Shown: positions 27,835-36,608 of the stretch, piece after piece | Layout: every line of letters starts with the position of its first letter | How positions within the stretch are numbered: position 1 is the stretch's first letter | The notes under the pieces: generated by a model | What the model saw: the letters and a program-made list of their open reading frames with translations, nothing else | Told to the model about the DNA's origin: nothing | Databases searched by the model: none | Program-made: the position numbers and the translations under genes | Assembly: GCF_900312815.1 (NCBI RefSeq) | Contig: NZ_OMPE01000009.1 | Span: forward strand, 1,674,001-1,738,000 | Direction: 5' to 3' | From: Aquimarina sp. AU474 | GTDB lineage: Bacteria > Bacteroidota > Bacteroidia > Flavobacteriales > Flavobacteriaceae | Length of the DNA stretch: 64,000 nucleotides

Positions 27835-28047
27835 TTATGTTCTTAATTTGTTAATTATTTTTAAAAGAAGTATTGGCCAAAGACCAATCGCTCCCGGTAC
27901 TAATAATAATCTAACCGTCCACTTACTTTCAATAATCAATTCATCTAATTTAAAGGCACCTTTGAAAAAGAAATAAATACCAAAAAGTAATCCTATTCCA
28001 AAATATAATCCCAAAACAGAAAGTATTACATCAATTACAATTTCCAT
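27835..28047 (-). CDS. 70-residue two-helix membrane protein in Rieske/ThDP operon
   Basis: Very small protein with two hydrophobic segments (about 5-29 and 47-64) separated by a charged loop KGAFKLDELIIESKWT. I do not recognise a family. It lies 2 bp after the Rieske-ThDP gene and 3 bp before the next, so it is clearly an operon member. Size and topology fit a small subunit of a membrane redox complex. Confidence 0.6.
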   Translation of the reverse strand: MEIVIDVILSVLGLYFGIGLLFGIYFFFKGAFKLDELIIESKWTVRLLLVPGAIGLWPILLLKIINKLRT

Positions 28048-28049
28048 AG

Positions 28050-30005
28050 TTATATTAAATTTACATCGGTTATTATTTCTAATAATGCAGGACCATTATG
28101 ATCTCTCAATTTTTCTAATGCAGGTAGTAAATCTTCTTGTTTAGTAATTTTTATTCCTAATGCCCCACAGTTTTCTGCATATTTTGCAAAACTCACATTG
28201 TGTAAAGAAGTTTTCCATACATCCAATTCGGCAGCTTTTTGCTCTTTAGAAATTTTCCCTAATTCCGAGTTATTAAGAAGTACATGTTTGATATTCATAT
28301 TGTACTTCACTAAGGTCATCATTTCTCCTAAGTATTGTCCAAAACCACCATCTCCTGATACAGACCAGATAGGTCTTTCTTTTCCTTGGGCGGCCCATGC
28401 ACCCATAGCAGCAGGCAAAGAGAAACCAATAGAACCTAGATATCCTGACATGAGGATAGATTGATTTTGAGGTTCAAAATAACGTCCAAACGAATAGGTG
28501 TTATTTCCTACATCGACTGCGATAACTGCATTTTCTGGAGTAACTTTATTCATGGCATCAAATACAGCTATAGAACTTATTCCTTTATCACTTTGATCTT
28601 TTAATCTATTTTCTTTTTCTTCTTTCCAGATTTTCCATCTTTCTTCAATTTCAGGCCTTCTGTCTACAGTATCAATTTTATCTTGCGTTGCATCTTCTAT
28701 GATAGATAGGGTTTCTGAAATTTCACCCCAAAGGGCGGCATCGATTTTATGAAATTTACTCAAAGCGTTTGGATCATAGTCAACTTGAATGATTGGTTTT
28801 TTTGGTGTAATTCCTGTGTGGTTAGAAAATGATGCTCCAAATATTAATAATAAATCACTTTCATTCATAAACCAGGAAGCAATAGGAGTACCACTACGAC
28901 CTAATACTCCGCAACCTAATTCATGGCTATCAGGTATAAGCCCTTTCCCTTTAAAAGTAGTAATTACAGGACATTTTAATTTATCTGCAAAAGCTATAAT
29001 GGCTTTCATGTGAAACCTGGCTCCATGTCCAACTATAATGGCAGGTTTTTTTGATTTAGAAAGCATTGATACTGCTTTTGTTACCATTTGTTTAGGAGGC
29101 GAAATATTCATAGGTGTAATTCTACCCTCTGGAGTTTGTGCTTCTTCACCTTTAGGTTTAGGCATAAAAGCCACTTCGTCTGGAAAGGTGATATGTGAAA
29201 CATTTCTATTAAGTAATGCACTTTTAATGGCAAGACTCATTAATTCGCTATGCTTAGAATTTTGTTGTACCGCATGATTAAAATCTGCAACCGTTTGAAA
29301 TGCTTTTACCAAATCTACCTCTTGAAAAGCACCAGTCCCCATTACCTGCGTATTTACTTGCCCAGAAAAAGCCAATAAAGGAGATCTATCTACCTTGGCA
29401 TCCCACATCCCAGTAAACATATTGGTAGATCCTGGTCCTGCGATCCCAAAACACGCAGCTGGTTTACCCATTAGTTTACCATAAGCAGAGGCTGCAAATG
29501 CGGCGGCACCTTCATGTCTAATACCAAAAAACTGTAATTTCCCTTGTTCTTCTAATCGCATCATTGCATCTGCTACACCCAAATTAGAATGACCAACCAT
29601 CCCAAAAACAGTGTTGACTCCCCAATTACTCATAGTTTGCATCATTACATCAGAGATGGTTTCTTGATGAGTAGGCTCCTCGGGGATACCCACATAAATA
29701 GCACTATCTTCTTCTTTAACTTCAAAAGTGGTTACTCCGTCATCATATCCTCCTGGAGGCAATCCAGTACAGGGATGAAAATCCCAACCATGCCATGGAC
29801 AACGTAACATTCCATTTTCTATGGATCCCTCGCCCAAAGGACCTCCCTGATGTGGACACCTATTATCCAGGGCAGAGAATTTACCTTCAAAATGTGTTAA
29901 GCAAATGCCTTGATGACCAGCAGTAACGGTTTGCACTCTCCCCTCTGGAAGTTTATCCTTATTGCTTAATACTTTGTACCAAACTGTTTCTTTTTTTGAA
30001 GTCAT
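28050..30005 (-). CDS. Rieske [2Fe-2S] domain fused to a thiamine-diphosphate enzyme
   Basis: 651-residue fusion. Residues 1-105 are a Rieske domain with Cys50-x-His52 and Cys69-x2-His72 (NRCPHQGGPLGEG, RCPWHGWDF). From about 115 to the end it is a pyruvate-oxidase/acetolactate-synthase-type ThDP enzyme: activating Glu in IRHEGAAAFAASAYG, AGPGSTNMFTG, and ThDP/Mg motif GDGGFGQYLGEM...LLNNS. Typical enzymes of this superfamily are about 550 residues without Rieske. An oxoacid or sulfonate decarboxylation that hands electrons to the cluster is a reasonable idea. The substrate is unknown. It is the core gene of a seven-gene operon. Confidence 0.85.
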   Translation of the reverse strand: MTSKKETVWYKVLSNKDKLPEGRVQTVTAGHQGICLTHFEGKFSALDNRCPHQGGPLGEGSIENGMLRCPWHGWDFHPCTGLPPGGYDDGVTTFEVKEEDSAIYVGIPEEPTHQETISDVMMQTMSNWGVNTVFGMVGHSNLGVADAMMRLEEQGKLQFFGIRHEGAAAFAASAYGKLMGKPAACFGIAGPGSTNMFTGMWDAKVDRSPLLAFSGQVNTQVMGTGAFQEVDLVKAFQTVADFNHAVQQNSKHSELMSLAIKSALLNRNVSHITFPDEVAFMPKPKGEEAQTPEGRITPMNISPPKQMVTKAVSMLSKSKKPAIIVGHGARFHMKAIIAFADKLKCPVITTFKGKGLIPDSHELGCGVLGRSGTPIASWFMNESDLLLIFGASFSNHTGITPKKPIIQVDYDPNALSKFHKIDAALWGEISETLSIIEDATQDKIDTVDRRPEIEERWKIWKEEKENRLKDQSDKGISSIAVFDAMNKVTPENAVIAVDVGNNTYSFGRYFEPQNQSILMSGYLGSIGFSLPAAMGAWAAQGKERPIWSVSGDGGFGQYLGEMMTLVKYNMNIKHVLLNNSELGKISKEQKAAELDVWKTSLHNVSFAKYAENCGALGIKITKQEDLLPALEKLRDHNGPALLEIITDVNLI

Positions 30006-30023
30006 TTGTATTTTTTTATAGAG

Positions 30024-30407
30024 TTAGCACTTATTGTGAAATTGATCTTGTCTTATTTTTACAGCTCTGTAGGAATAAATAATTAGCGTAATTAGGCCTA
30101 ATAAAGCACTAATAATACCAGCGATAGTGATGTAAATTCCCGAATCGAAATTGGCTTCAATGCTTTTTAATATCCCTGAAATCAATGCCGATATCACTAG
30201 ACATGCGACAGCGACATAAAGAAAAACCATAGCATTGTTTAATAATCTTAATTGCTTTAATTTTTGTTTTATTAACTCTTCTTCCATGGCCGTTTCTGTT
30301 ATTAATGTTTTAATCTCAGTACTAAGATTAACCAGAAGATTAGAAGTAGATAATATTAAAAGCCCAATACCAGGTATTATAGTTGCAGGAATATACCAGT
30401 TTTCCAT
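30024..30407 (-). CDS. DUF2721-like membrane protein
   Basis: 127 residues with three hydrophobic segments (about 5-25, 55-80 and 90-112) and a charged helix between the first two. The arrangement, with IPATIIPGIGLLILSTSNLL and then a Lys/Glu-rich helix leading to RLLNNAMVFLYVAVA, resembles DUF2721 proteins. Function of that family is unknown. It lies 18 bp before the Rieske-ThDP gene and 5 bp after the upstream gene in the operon. Confidence 0.65.
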   Translation of the reverse strand: MENWYIPATIIPGIGLLILSTSNLLVNLSTEIKTLITETAMEEELIKQKLKQLRLLNNAMVFLYVAVACLVISALISGILKSIEANFDSGIYITIAGIISALLGLITLIIYSYRAVKIRQDQFHNKC

Positions 30408-30412
30408 AGTTG

Positions 30413-31162
30413 TTAGTTTATATATTCTGCGAGTGCTTCTTGAAAAAAAGTTACTCCAGTATCTTTATTTATTCCCGAAAGAGGTAATACAGCACCTTTA
30501 AATCCTTCGTTTGACCAATTCCCATGGGTTAATGTTTTAAACCCAGAAGTAGATACCGCATCATGACCCTGATATGCACTTATATAAAAATAGTAATCAT
30601 CATGCATAGTATCAGGAATAGCCATCCCTAGCCCTACAGAGATTCCGGTTTCATCTTCTAAGGCAGCGAAAGCTCCCGTATCAAAATGATGAGGCCATAT
30701 TCTGATTTCTGAATCTAATTGATTGTTAGTAAGAAAATCCTGAATCACCGATTGCGCGAGCGTTCTGAGTTCTATTAGTTTTTGTGATTTATTTGCATCT
30801 TCTAATTTGAAAACATAATCATCTGTTACCGTATATGGTAGGTCATAATGAAGATTATATTCAAAACTCTTTTCCATGTTCATTGCTTTGGATACTTTTT
30901 CCATCCATTTAAGAACATCTATATGCGTTTTTTGATCCAAATGAATACTAAGACGTGCATTATTATTGTTTAGCCAGTATAAGGCGAATTTATTATAGTC
31001 TAATGCAATGGTACATCCCGAACTGTTTAAAGGTCGAGTTTCTAAATACCCTTTTTGAGCATTAAACCTTAGGTTACTATGACTATCATCATCTTTTTTG
31101 TCTAAAAAACTTATCCCCGCGGCGGCCAAATATTGAGCTGCAATATGCATTTGAGTGGTCAT
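30413..31162 (-). CDS. unrecognised 249-residue cytosolic protein in Rieske/ThDP operon
   Basis: No signal peptide or membrane segment. A conserved-looking motif IRIWPHHFDTGAF sits near residue 153. It recalls the WPHHFD segment of DUF5996-type proteins, but the rest does not clearly match. The N-terminal half looks beta-rich. It is probably the first or second gene of the operon; the stop is 5 bp before the DUF2721-like gene and the OMP-type gene is 41 bp upstream. I cannot assign a function. Confidence 0.6.
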   Translation of the reverse strand: MTTQMHIAAQYLAAAGISFLDKKDDDSHSNLRFNAQKGYLETRPLNSSGCTIALDYNKFALYWLNNNNARLSIHLDQKTHIDVLKWMEKVSKAMNMEKSFEYNLHYDLPYTVTDDYVFKLEDANKSQKLIELRTLAQSVIQDFLTNNQLDSEIRIWPHHFDTGAFAALEDETGISVGLGMAIPDTMHDDYYFYISAYQGHDAVSTSGFKTLTHGNWSNEGFKGAVLPLSGINKDTGVTFFQEALAEYIN

Positions 31163-31203
31163 GGATTTTATATTTATAAGTTAATACTGGTACGTAGACC
31201 TTT

Positions 31204-31710
31204 TTATTTTTTCTCTTTATGTTTGACCAAAGGAAATATAACTCCTATGGTTATAAATTCATCATTGAGTTTTCCCGAAACTCCTTTGAATTCGGCAAAG
31301 GCAAAAAACTTTTTTAAATTGTAATGTGCTCCAAATCCGTAATTTAATCCAAATTCATTTTCTTCTTCATTTTGATCATTTTGTTCGATTAAACGTTCTT
31401 TTTCTATTGTATAATTAATCCCTGTAAGTGGATAAAACCCCAATTTTTCTGAAACTTCAAAAATGTAATGAACGTTTACATTCAAATCAAGAATTGCTAA
31501 TTCATTATCACTATCAATACTTTGATACGGAAAATAAGTAACCTCTGGCCCGAAACAGATTTGTTCATTTAGACCATAGTAAAATCGTCCGTTAATTCCG
31601 ATCAATTCCTCTTCAAGTTCTAAGGAAGGAGCAAATCCTAGCATCCATCTTTCTTGTCCACTCATACTTATGGTTATCAAAAGCAAAAAAAGAGTTGTGT
31701 GAATCTTCAT
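31204..31710 (-). CDS. small outer-membrane beta-barrel protein
   Basis: 168 residues. The signal peptide MKIHTTLFLLLITISMSGQ is followed by alternating hydrophobic/polar strands such as GRFYYGLNEQICFGPEVTYF and YGFGAHYNLKKFFAFAEFKG, ending in a short strand and charged tail. It matches small Bacteroidota outer-membrane barrels (OmpA-like or OMP_b-brl) without a periplasmic domain. It lies 41 bp upstream of the Rieske/ThDP operon on the same strand and may be its first gene. A long inverted repeat sits just upstream. Confidence 0.7.
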   Translation of the reverse strand: MKIHTTLFLLLITISMSGQERWMLGFAPSLELEEELIGINGRFYYGLNEQICFGPEVTYFPYQSIDSDNELAILDLNVNVHYIFEVSEKLGFYPLTGINYTIEKERLIEQNDQNEEENEFGLNYGFGAHYNLKKFFAFAEFKGVSGKLNDEFITIGVIFPLVKHKEKK

Positions 31711-31770
31711 GTTTTATGATATTAGTTTCATATTATCGATGAGTTTTCAAATCGAAAAAAGGATTATTAC

Positions 31771-31843
31771 CTACAGTAATTTTAATTTGGCAATAGAAAA
31801 TTATATTGCCTTAAGCATCTACATAAAATTAAAATTACTGTAG
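31771..31843. repeat. 18-bp perfect inverted repeat with nested stem
   Basis: CTACAGTAATTTTAATTT (31771-31788) recurs as its exact reverse complement at 31826-31843. Immediately inside, GGCAATA (31789-31795) pairs with TATTGCC (31804-31810); 15 unpaired bases remain on the right. The element fills the gap between the flavodoxin-family gene stop and the OMP gene start, both on the minus strand. It could be a terminator/processing hairpin or a short MITE-like element. No clear target duplication is visible. Confidence 0.7.
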
Positions 31844-31855
31844 ATAAATCATTGA

Positions 31856-32614
31856 TTATCTTTTGTGTTCAGGACTATCAAATCCAGCTCTACATCCAGC
31901 TTCCCATTCTGCGGGTTGATTACCATGCGCCGGAATTCCTCCATTATCTTTTAGCATCCGTGCCATATGCATACAATTCCATGCAAGAAAAGAAGTATTT
32001 CTATTGGTGAAATCATTTTCTGGCCCTCCTGATCCTTCATCTCTATATGATGGTCCTGGTCCTGCTTCTCCCATCCAACCAGCATCGGCTTGTGGAGGTA
32101 CTGTATATCCAATATGTGATAGTGAGAAAAGAATATTCATAGCACAGTGTTTTACACCATCTTCATTTCCCGTAATTAATGTAGCTCCAACTTTACCATA
32201 ATCTCTATATTGCCCTTTAGTATTAAACTGGTGCGTATATCCATACATACGTTCTAATACTCGATTACACACCGAAGATTTTTCTCCTAACCAAACCGAA
32301 GTACAAACGATTAAGATATCACAAGCATCCACTTCTTTTTGAAGCATTGGCCAATCATCTTTTTCCCATTCTGGCGTTAAGGACATATCCATTCCTAATC
32401 CTGCAGGAATTACGTAATCAACAGGGCGAATTACCTTTGTTGTAGCTCCATTAGCTTCAAAAACTTTTTGGGCTACTCCAATTAAAGCTTCGGTATGTGA
32501 TAATACAGGAGTTCTATTTAGTGTGCAATTCAGAAAAAGGACTTTAAGATCATCATATTTCGCTGGTGGATTTTCGCAATGTTTTTCTGTAATTTCTTTT
32601 AATTGTTTTGACAT
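31856..32614 (-). CDS. flavodoxin-family / NADPH-dependent FMN reductase protein
   Basis: 252-residue flavoprotein of the NADPH-dependent FMN reductase/flavodoxin group. After a 25-residue lead, KVLFLNCTLNRTPVLSHTEA forms the first beta strand and FMN phosphate loop. DILIVCTSVWLGEKSSVC is the second strand with the FMN-contact loop, and GATLITGNEDG the third. It probably moves electrons with FMN. It is just upstream of the Rieske/ThDP block (145-bp gap with an inverted repeat) and 61 bp downstream of the barrel-protein gene. A redox link to the operon is plausible, not shown. Confidence 0.82.
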   Translation of the reverse strand: MSKQLKEITEKHCENPPAKYDDLKVLFLNCTLNRTPVLSHTEALIGVAQKVFEANGATTKVIRPVDYVIPAGLGMDMSLTPEWEKDDWPMLQKEVDACDILIVCTSVWLGEKSSVCNRVLERMYGYTHQFNTKGQYRDYGKVGATLITGNEDGVKHCAMNILFSLSHIGYTVPPQADAGWMGEAGPGPSYRDEGSGGPENDFTNRNTSFLAWNCMHMARMLKDNGGIPAHGNQPAEWEAGCRAGFDSPEHKR

Positions 32615-32675
32615 TTTTAAAATATTTATATGTGAAACATTAGATTCGTATTTAATATATTTTCTTTATTTTTTT

Positions 32676-35600
32676 TTAAAAAGCAAATCCTAGAACAAAG
32701 ACAATCCTGCCCCCATCTGAACTTGAGAAATACCCCAAATTTCCGGTAAAGGTATCTAAACCACTTACCCAGAAAGATGCCCCTAAACTGTTATTCCATT
32801 TATCAGAATTATCATTTTCTACCCATACTCGTCCGTAATCGAAACCTCCGGTGACCCCATATTTTAACGGTATAAAACTGGTTTTGAATTTGCCTATTTG
32901 ATAGCGTAAATCTGTATTTTGATATGCTGAATATTTACCGATAAATCTTTCATTTCTATATCCTCTAAGACTATTTGTTCCTCCAATTTGTGCAGCGTGA
33001 TAAAATTCGAAATTATCACCAAGAATAACTTCTCCTCCAATTTTTGTAGCAAACACGAGCCTACCATTTTTAGATAATTTATGATCAATGGCAAGATGAG
33101 GTTCGAGATATCCAAAGCGATTATCAGAATCTCCTCCATCTATATTTGTTTTATATCCAGCCGTAATCCCGAGGTCTAATCCTAAGGTAGGAAAAGCGAG
33201 ATCATTCATGTTTTTGAAATTGTAGTTTACTTCTGCTCCTATATAGGTTTGTTGGTCAAAAAAAGTACTATTTGCAGGGGCTAGGTTGATAAATCGATCT
33301 TCGGTATTTTCTACCTCAAATGATTCAACTAAAGGTTTAAAATAAAAAGAACCTCCATCTCTACCTCGCCAAATTAATGACACGGCCGCATTCCATTTTT
33401 TAATACGAACTCTATTAAAATCAAGATCGACTTCATCCTTGTCGTATTCTGTTTCGTTTCCAAATCCGAAGAAGTTTTGCGCAAAATTTGGGCTAGTATA
33501 TAAACCTTCGATACCAAAATTCCAATTATGAAATATATTAGAAAACTCTCCTTTGTAAGACACATCAAATCCAGAAGAACCTGTATAATAAGATGCGCCT
33601 ATAGAATGTTTAGAAGTAAATGGATTTCTTTGTAATCCAAAATGCGTAAAATTATTTAAAACACCAACCCTTAACCCGTCATCTGGGTTAAAAGCTAATA
33701 GTGGAAGCACTTGGTATACCGAGTAGTCTCTTTTTTTATAGTCATAATTGTTAATCTCATAAGAGTCTACGAGCCATTTCCTTGATTTTTTGTTTACAAT
33801 CGTATTATTCTTAGACTTGTAATCATATAGCTTAACTTTTCGTGTGTTTTTAAAATCATAGGTGTCATTTTTTCTACCACCAATAATCCTGATCATTATA
33901 GGGTGATCTCCTTCTCCTTGTACAGTAAAAGAGTCTTTACCATCAAGACCATATAACCATATTTCTTTGGTTTCTTCGGCAATAAAAGTTCGACTAAATA
34001 TGCCTAAATCTTTTCTATTTACTTCAATAGAAGTTTTGCCTCCAGGAAGTCTGACGATATTAAATTTATCTTGTTTTTGAGTACCTGCGATTACTTCGAA
34101 CTTGTTAATGTACAGATAATATTCTCTAGCAATTTTCAGAATATTCTGTCTTCTTCCTTTAAGTTTTGATTTAATTTCTTCTACAGTTTTTCCTTGAACT
34201 TCTTCGGGGAGTTCTTGGAAAGCTTGATCAATAACTTCGTCTGTTAGTTGAGTTTGTATGTGTTTTATTTGTTCTTGCCATTGGCTCCAGTCGGATTGAT
34301 TAAGAAACGTAAGATCCAAGGGGTAGGGTTCAAAATTAAACCACTTAGTACTTGGCAAATCTTCATCGTAGGATTGCATCATTCTAATAAAAGGGACAGC
34401 ACATCTCAAAAAAGAAATAATACTACCATCAAATACAGAAAAAGCTTGATCTCTATCTCTAGGAATAGGCTTGCAAATTTCTGTTCCGTCTTCTTTTTCG
34501 AAACGAGCCCATCTCCATTGATCTTCATGTCGATCCCAGTCACCAATAAGCATATCAAAAATTCTTGCCCTTATATATGAAGGTTCATCTACGATTGACT
34601 TACCTGTTTTATGAATTTCTTGTAAAACATCATCAGTGCTCAGGATATCTTTAGGTTTTCCAAAGCTTTCTAAATCATTGTGATTAGACTCTACACGTTC
34701 TTCAATTAAGTATAATTCATTACCATATTCATCATTGTATACACCCAAATCTTCTTGTTTAGGGATATAGTAGAGTTCTGGATTCGTATGAAACACACCT
34801 ATTGCATCGGCTAGCGTTCCTACGGCAAATGGCGTATAAGGATGCGCGGTAGTATAAAAGTCTAAAAGAAAACGATCTGCAAAACTATCTTCTAAATCAT
34901 CTTCGACATATCTGTCTTGAAAAGCAGTAGATTGCAAGAATTTTATTGCACTTTTCCGAAGTGCTCGCATAACATATTGCTTGCCGTTTTTATCTACTAA
35001 GCGCAGTGATTTTGATTGGTGACCACCACCTCTTCTTATAGGGGTTAATCCACCTTTTAAAGTATCTAGAAAGGCAATCGGCGCATTGACATTTTTACTG
35101 TAATACTCGCGATAATGATCTCCCCATAAACCTTTGTATAGTTTTCCTTTTGTAGTTTCCGCTTTAGAATATACAGATGCATTAAATGATGACCCATAAC
35201 TGCTTTTTGGTGCAAATGTATACTCTGTTTTAGGGCTTTCTCTTTTAAATATTTCTGCGGAATGAATTTTTGAAGGGTTACTCTTGTTTACACTATAGTA
35301 GTTTGCCGTAACATTACCGTTTTTAAAAATATTAAGTTGAGCAAATCCATGTTCAGAAGAACCAAAATCGCCATTTTCGGAAGGTTTAACTTTTTTGGTG
35401 TTACCAACAGATCCACTTATAATTTGTGGGATACCATACTTAGAAATGTATTGTTGATTATTGGTTTGACCTGAAGCAAAAATTACGTTTTCTTTTTGCC
35501 TAGCTAATGTGATTAATTTATTACGCAGTGCTCGGTATTGTTTGTTCTGGAAATCTTGAATAGAAAGCCCTCCAGTTCTGGCAATAAGCCCCATTTTACT

Positions 35601-36209
35601 ATTTGTAAACATAGGGTGATGAATTGCAACAATTGTTGTTTTATTTTGCGATTTTTTAAGAATACTTTCAAACTCAAGAAAGAACTGTGTTCTATTTTTG
35701 ATGTAGCAATCATCATTAATATACGTGTTTTTGTTCCAGTCTTCTAGAAACCATTGAGAATCAACAGCAATTAAAACTACATTTTCTGAAATATCTTTTT
35801 TCTTGATAGGGCATCCATGATCCGGATAATACTTGGCTCTACTGTTTTCTTGAATGAATTTCTCCAAACCTTTTACATTTTTATACCCTTTGGCTCTCCA
35901 TTCATTATAACCAGGAACGAATACAATCTCTCCATTAAAATCAGCGATAACATCTAATTGTTTTCCAACAGTAGTCTTTGCAGAATTTTCTTTGATACTA
36001 ATGGGGTCTGCCATATTACCTACAATTAATAAAGTGGCGTTTTTCATTTCTGAAGATGATGATACAATACTCTGCAAAATATTCTGATCAATATCCTCAC
36101 TAGTATTAGCTATAATGTAAAGAGAAGATTCTATATCTTGACTATATGAATTTGTGGCAATTACAAAGAAGCCAATAATCATGAATTTGGTTATAAAAGA
36201 GGTATTCAT
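32676..36209 (-). CDS. outer-membrane BamA/TamA-type barrel fused to degenerate metallophosphoesterase domain
   Basis: 1177 residues. After an N-terminal signal (about 1-23) comes a domain laid out like a calcineurin-type phosphoesterase (about 25-290). The metal motifs are gone: IIANTSED and VGNMADP at the GD positions, VPGYNEW (98-104) at GNHE, SGQTNN (246-251) at GHxH; only AIHHPM (His197-His198) survives. A middle part (about 370-700) has YVMRALRKSA and LIGDWDRHEDQWRW. The C-terminal ~330 residues are an Omp85-type barrel ending in FVLGFAF. It is the last gene of the operon. Active family members exist in Bacteroidota; this one is probably non-catalytic. Confidence 0.82.
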   Translation of the reverse strand: MNTSFITKFMIIGFFVIATNSYSQDIESSLYIIANTSEDIDQNILQSIVSSSSEMKNATLLIVGNMADPISIKENSAKTTVGKQLDVIADFNGEIVFVPGYNEWRAKGYKNVKGLEKFIQENSRAKYYPDHGCPIKKKDISENVVLIAVDSQWFLEDWNKNTYINDDCYIKNRTQFFLEFESILKKSQNKTTIVAIHHPMFTNSKMGLIARTGGLSIQDFQNKQYRALRNKLITLARQKENVIFASGQTNNQQYISKYGIPQIISGSVGNTKKVKPSENGDFGSSEHGFAQLNIFKNGNVTANYYSVNKSNPSKIHSAEIFKRESPKTEYTFAPKSSYGSSFNASVYSKAETTKGKLYKGLWGDHYREYYSKNVNAPIAFLDTLKGGLTPIRRGGGHQSKSLRLVDKNGKQYVMRALRKSAIKFLQSTAFQDRYVEDDLEDSFADRFLLDFYTTAHPYTPFAVGTLADAIGVFHTNPELYYIPKQEDLGVYNDEYGNELYLIEERVESNHNDLESFGKPKDILSTDDVLQEIHKTGKSIVDEPSYIRARIFDMLIGDWDRHEDQWRWARFEKEDGTEICKPIPRDRDQAFSVFDGSIISFLRCAVPFIRMMQSYDEDLPSTKWFNFEPYPLDLTFLNQSDWSQWQEQIKHIQTQLTDEVIDQAFQELPEEVQGKTVEEIKSKLKGRRQNILKIAREYYLYINKFEVIAGTQKQDKFNIVRLPGGKTSIEVNRKDLGIFSRTFIAEETKEIWLYGLDGKDSFTVQGEGDHPIMIRIIGGRKNDTYDFKNTRKVKLYDYKSKNNTIVNKKSRKWLVDSYEINNYDYKKRDYSVYQVLPLLAFNPDDGLRVGVLNNFTHFGLQRNPFTSKHSIGASYYTGSSGFDVSYKGEFSNIFHNWNFGIEGLYTSPNFAQNFFGFGNETEYDKDEVDLDFNRVRIKKWNAAVSLIWRGRDGGSFYFKPLVESFEVENTEDRFINLAPANSTFFDQQTYIGAEVNYNFKNMNDLAFPTLGLDLGITAGYKTNIDGGDSDNRFGYLEPHLAIDHKLSKNGRLVFATKIGGEVILGDNFEFYHAAQIGGTNSLRGYRNERFIGKYSAYQNTDLRYQIGKFKTSFIPLKYGVTGGFDYGRVWVENDNSDKWNNSLGASFWVSGLDTFTGNLGYFSSSDGGRIVFVLGFAF

Positions 36210-36221
36210 TGTGAATGAGTT

Positions 36222-36608
36222 TTAATATGATCTGTTACTTATATTTTTTCTAAGTAGGTATGCTTTTGAAATAATAAGGCTAGCAAAAAGTAATAGCGAA
36301 AAATAACACATGGGTATACCGCTATTTGTTTTTGGACACTCACCAGTGCCTATAAACTGCATTATTGAGGCGATTAATGCAATTATTCCTGCGAGTCCTG
36401 TAAAAAGGAAATATAAAACATTCCATTTTTTTAAAACATGCACAAACAGGGGTACTACAAAACAAATTAAGATGATCAAACAAAAAGGAATTATCCATAA
36501 TTTGGGACATCCATTACCTGTTTGTATTTCTTCTATTACTAGACTTCCTGCGCCCATGATTCCTATAATACTTAATAGTATTATAATGATATTGAGAACC
36601 TTTCTCAT
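36222..36608 (-). CDS. small four-helix membrane protein
   Basis: 128 residues with hydrophobic segments at about 4-24, 38-60, 66-88 and 100-120. Short Cys-containing loops occur between them (GNGCPKLW after the first, ECPKTNSGIPMCYF before the last), which look related to each other. Family not recognised. The start overlaps the stop of the FG-GAP gene by 4 bp (ATGA) and the gene ends 12 bp before the barrel gene, so it is a true operon member. The repeated CPK loops might form a disulfide or bind a metal. Confidence 0.6.
   Translation of the reverse strand: MRKVLNIIIILLSIIGIMGAGSLVIEEIQTGNGCPKLWIIPFCLIILICFVVPLFVHVLKKWNVLYFLFTGLAGIIALIASIMQFIGTGECPKTNSGIPMCYFSLLLFASLIISKAYLLRKNISNRSY

Noticed and set aside
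31771..31843. Insertion sequence remnant
   Set aside because: Only 73 bp with no transposase fragment and no clear target duplication; kept as an inverted repeat only.
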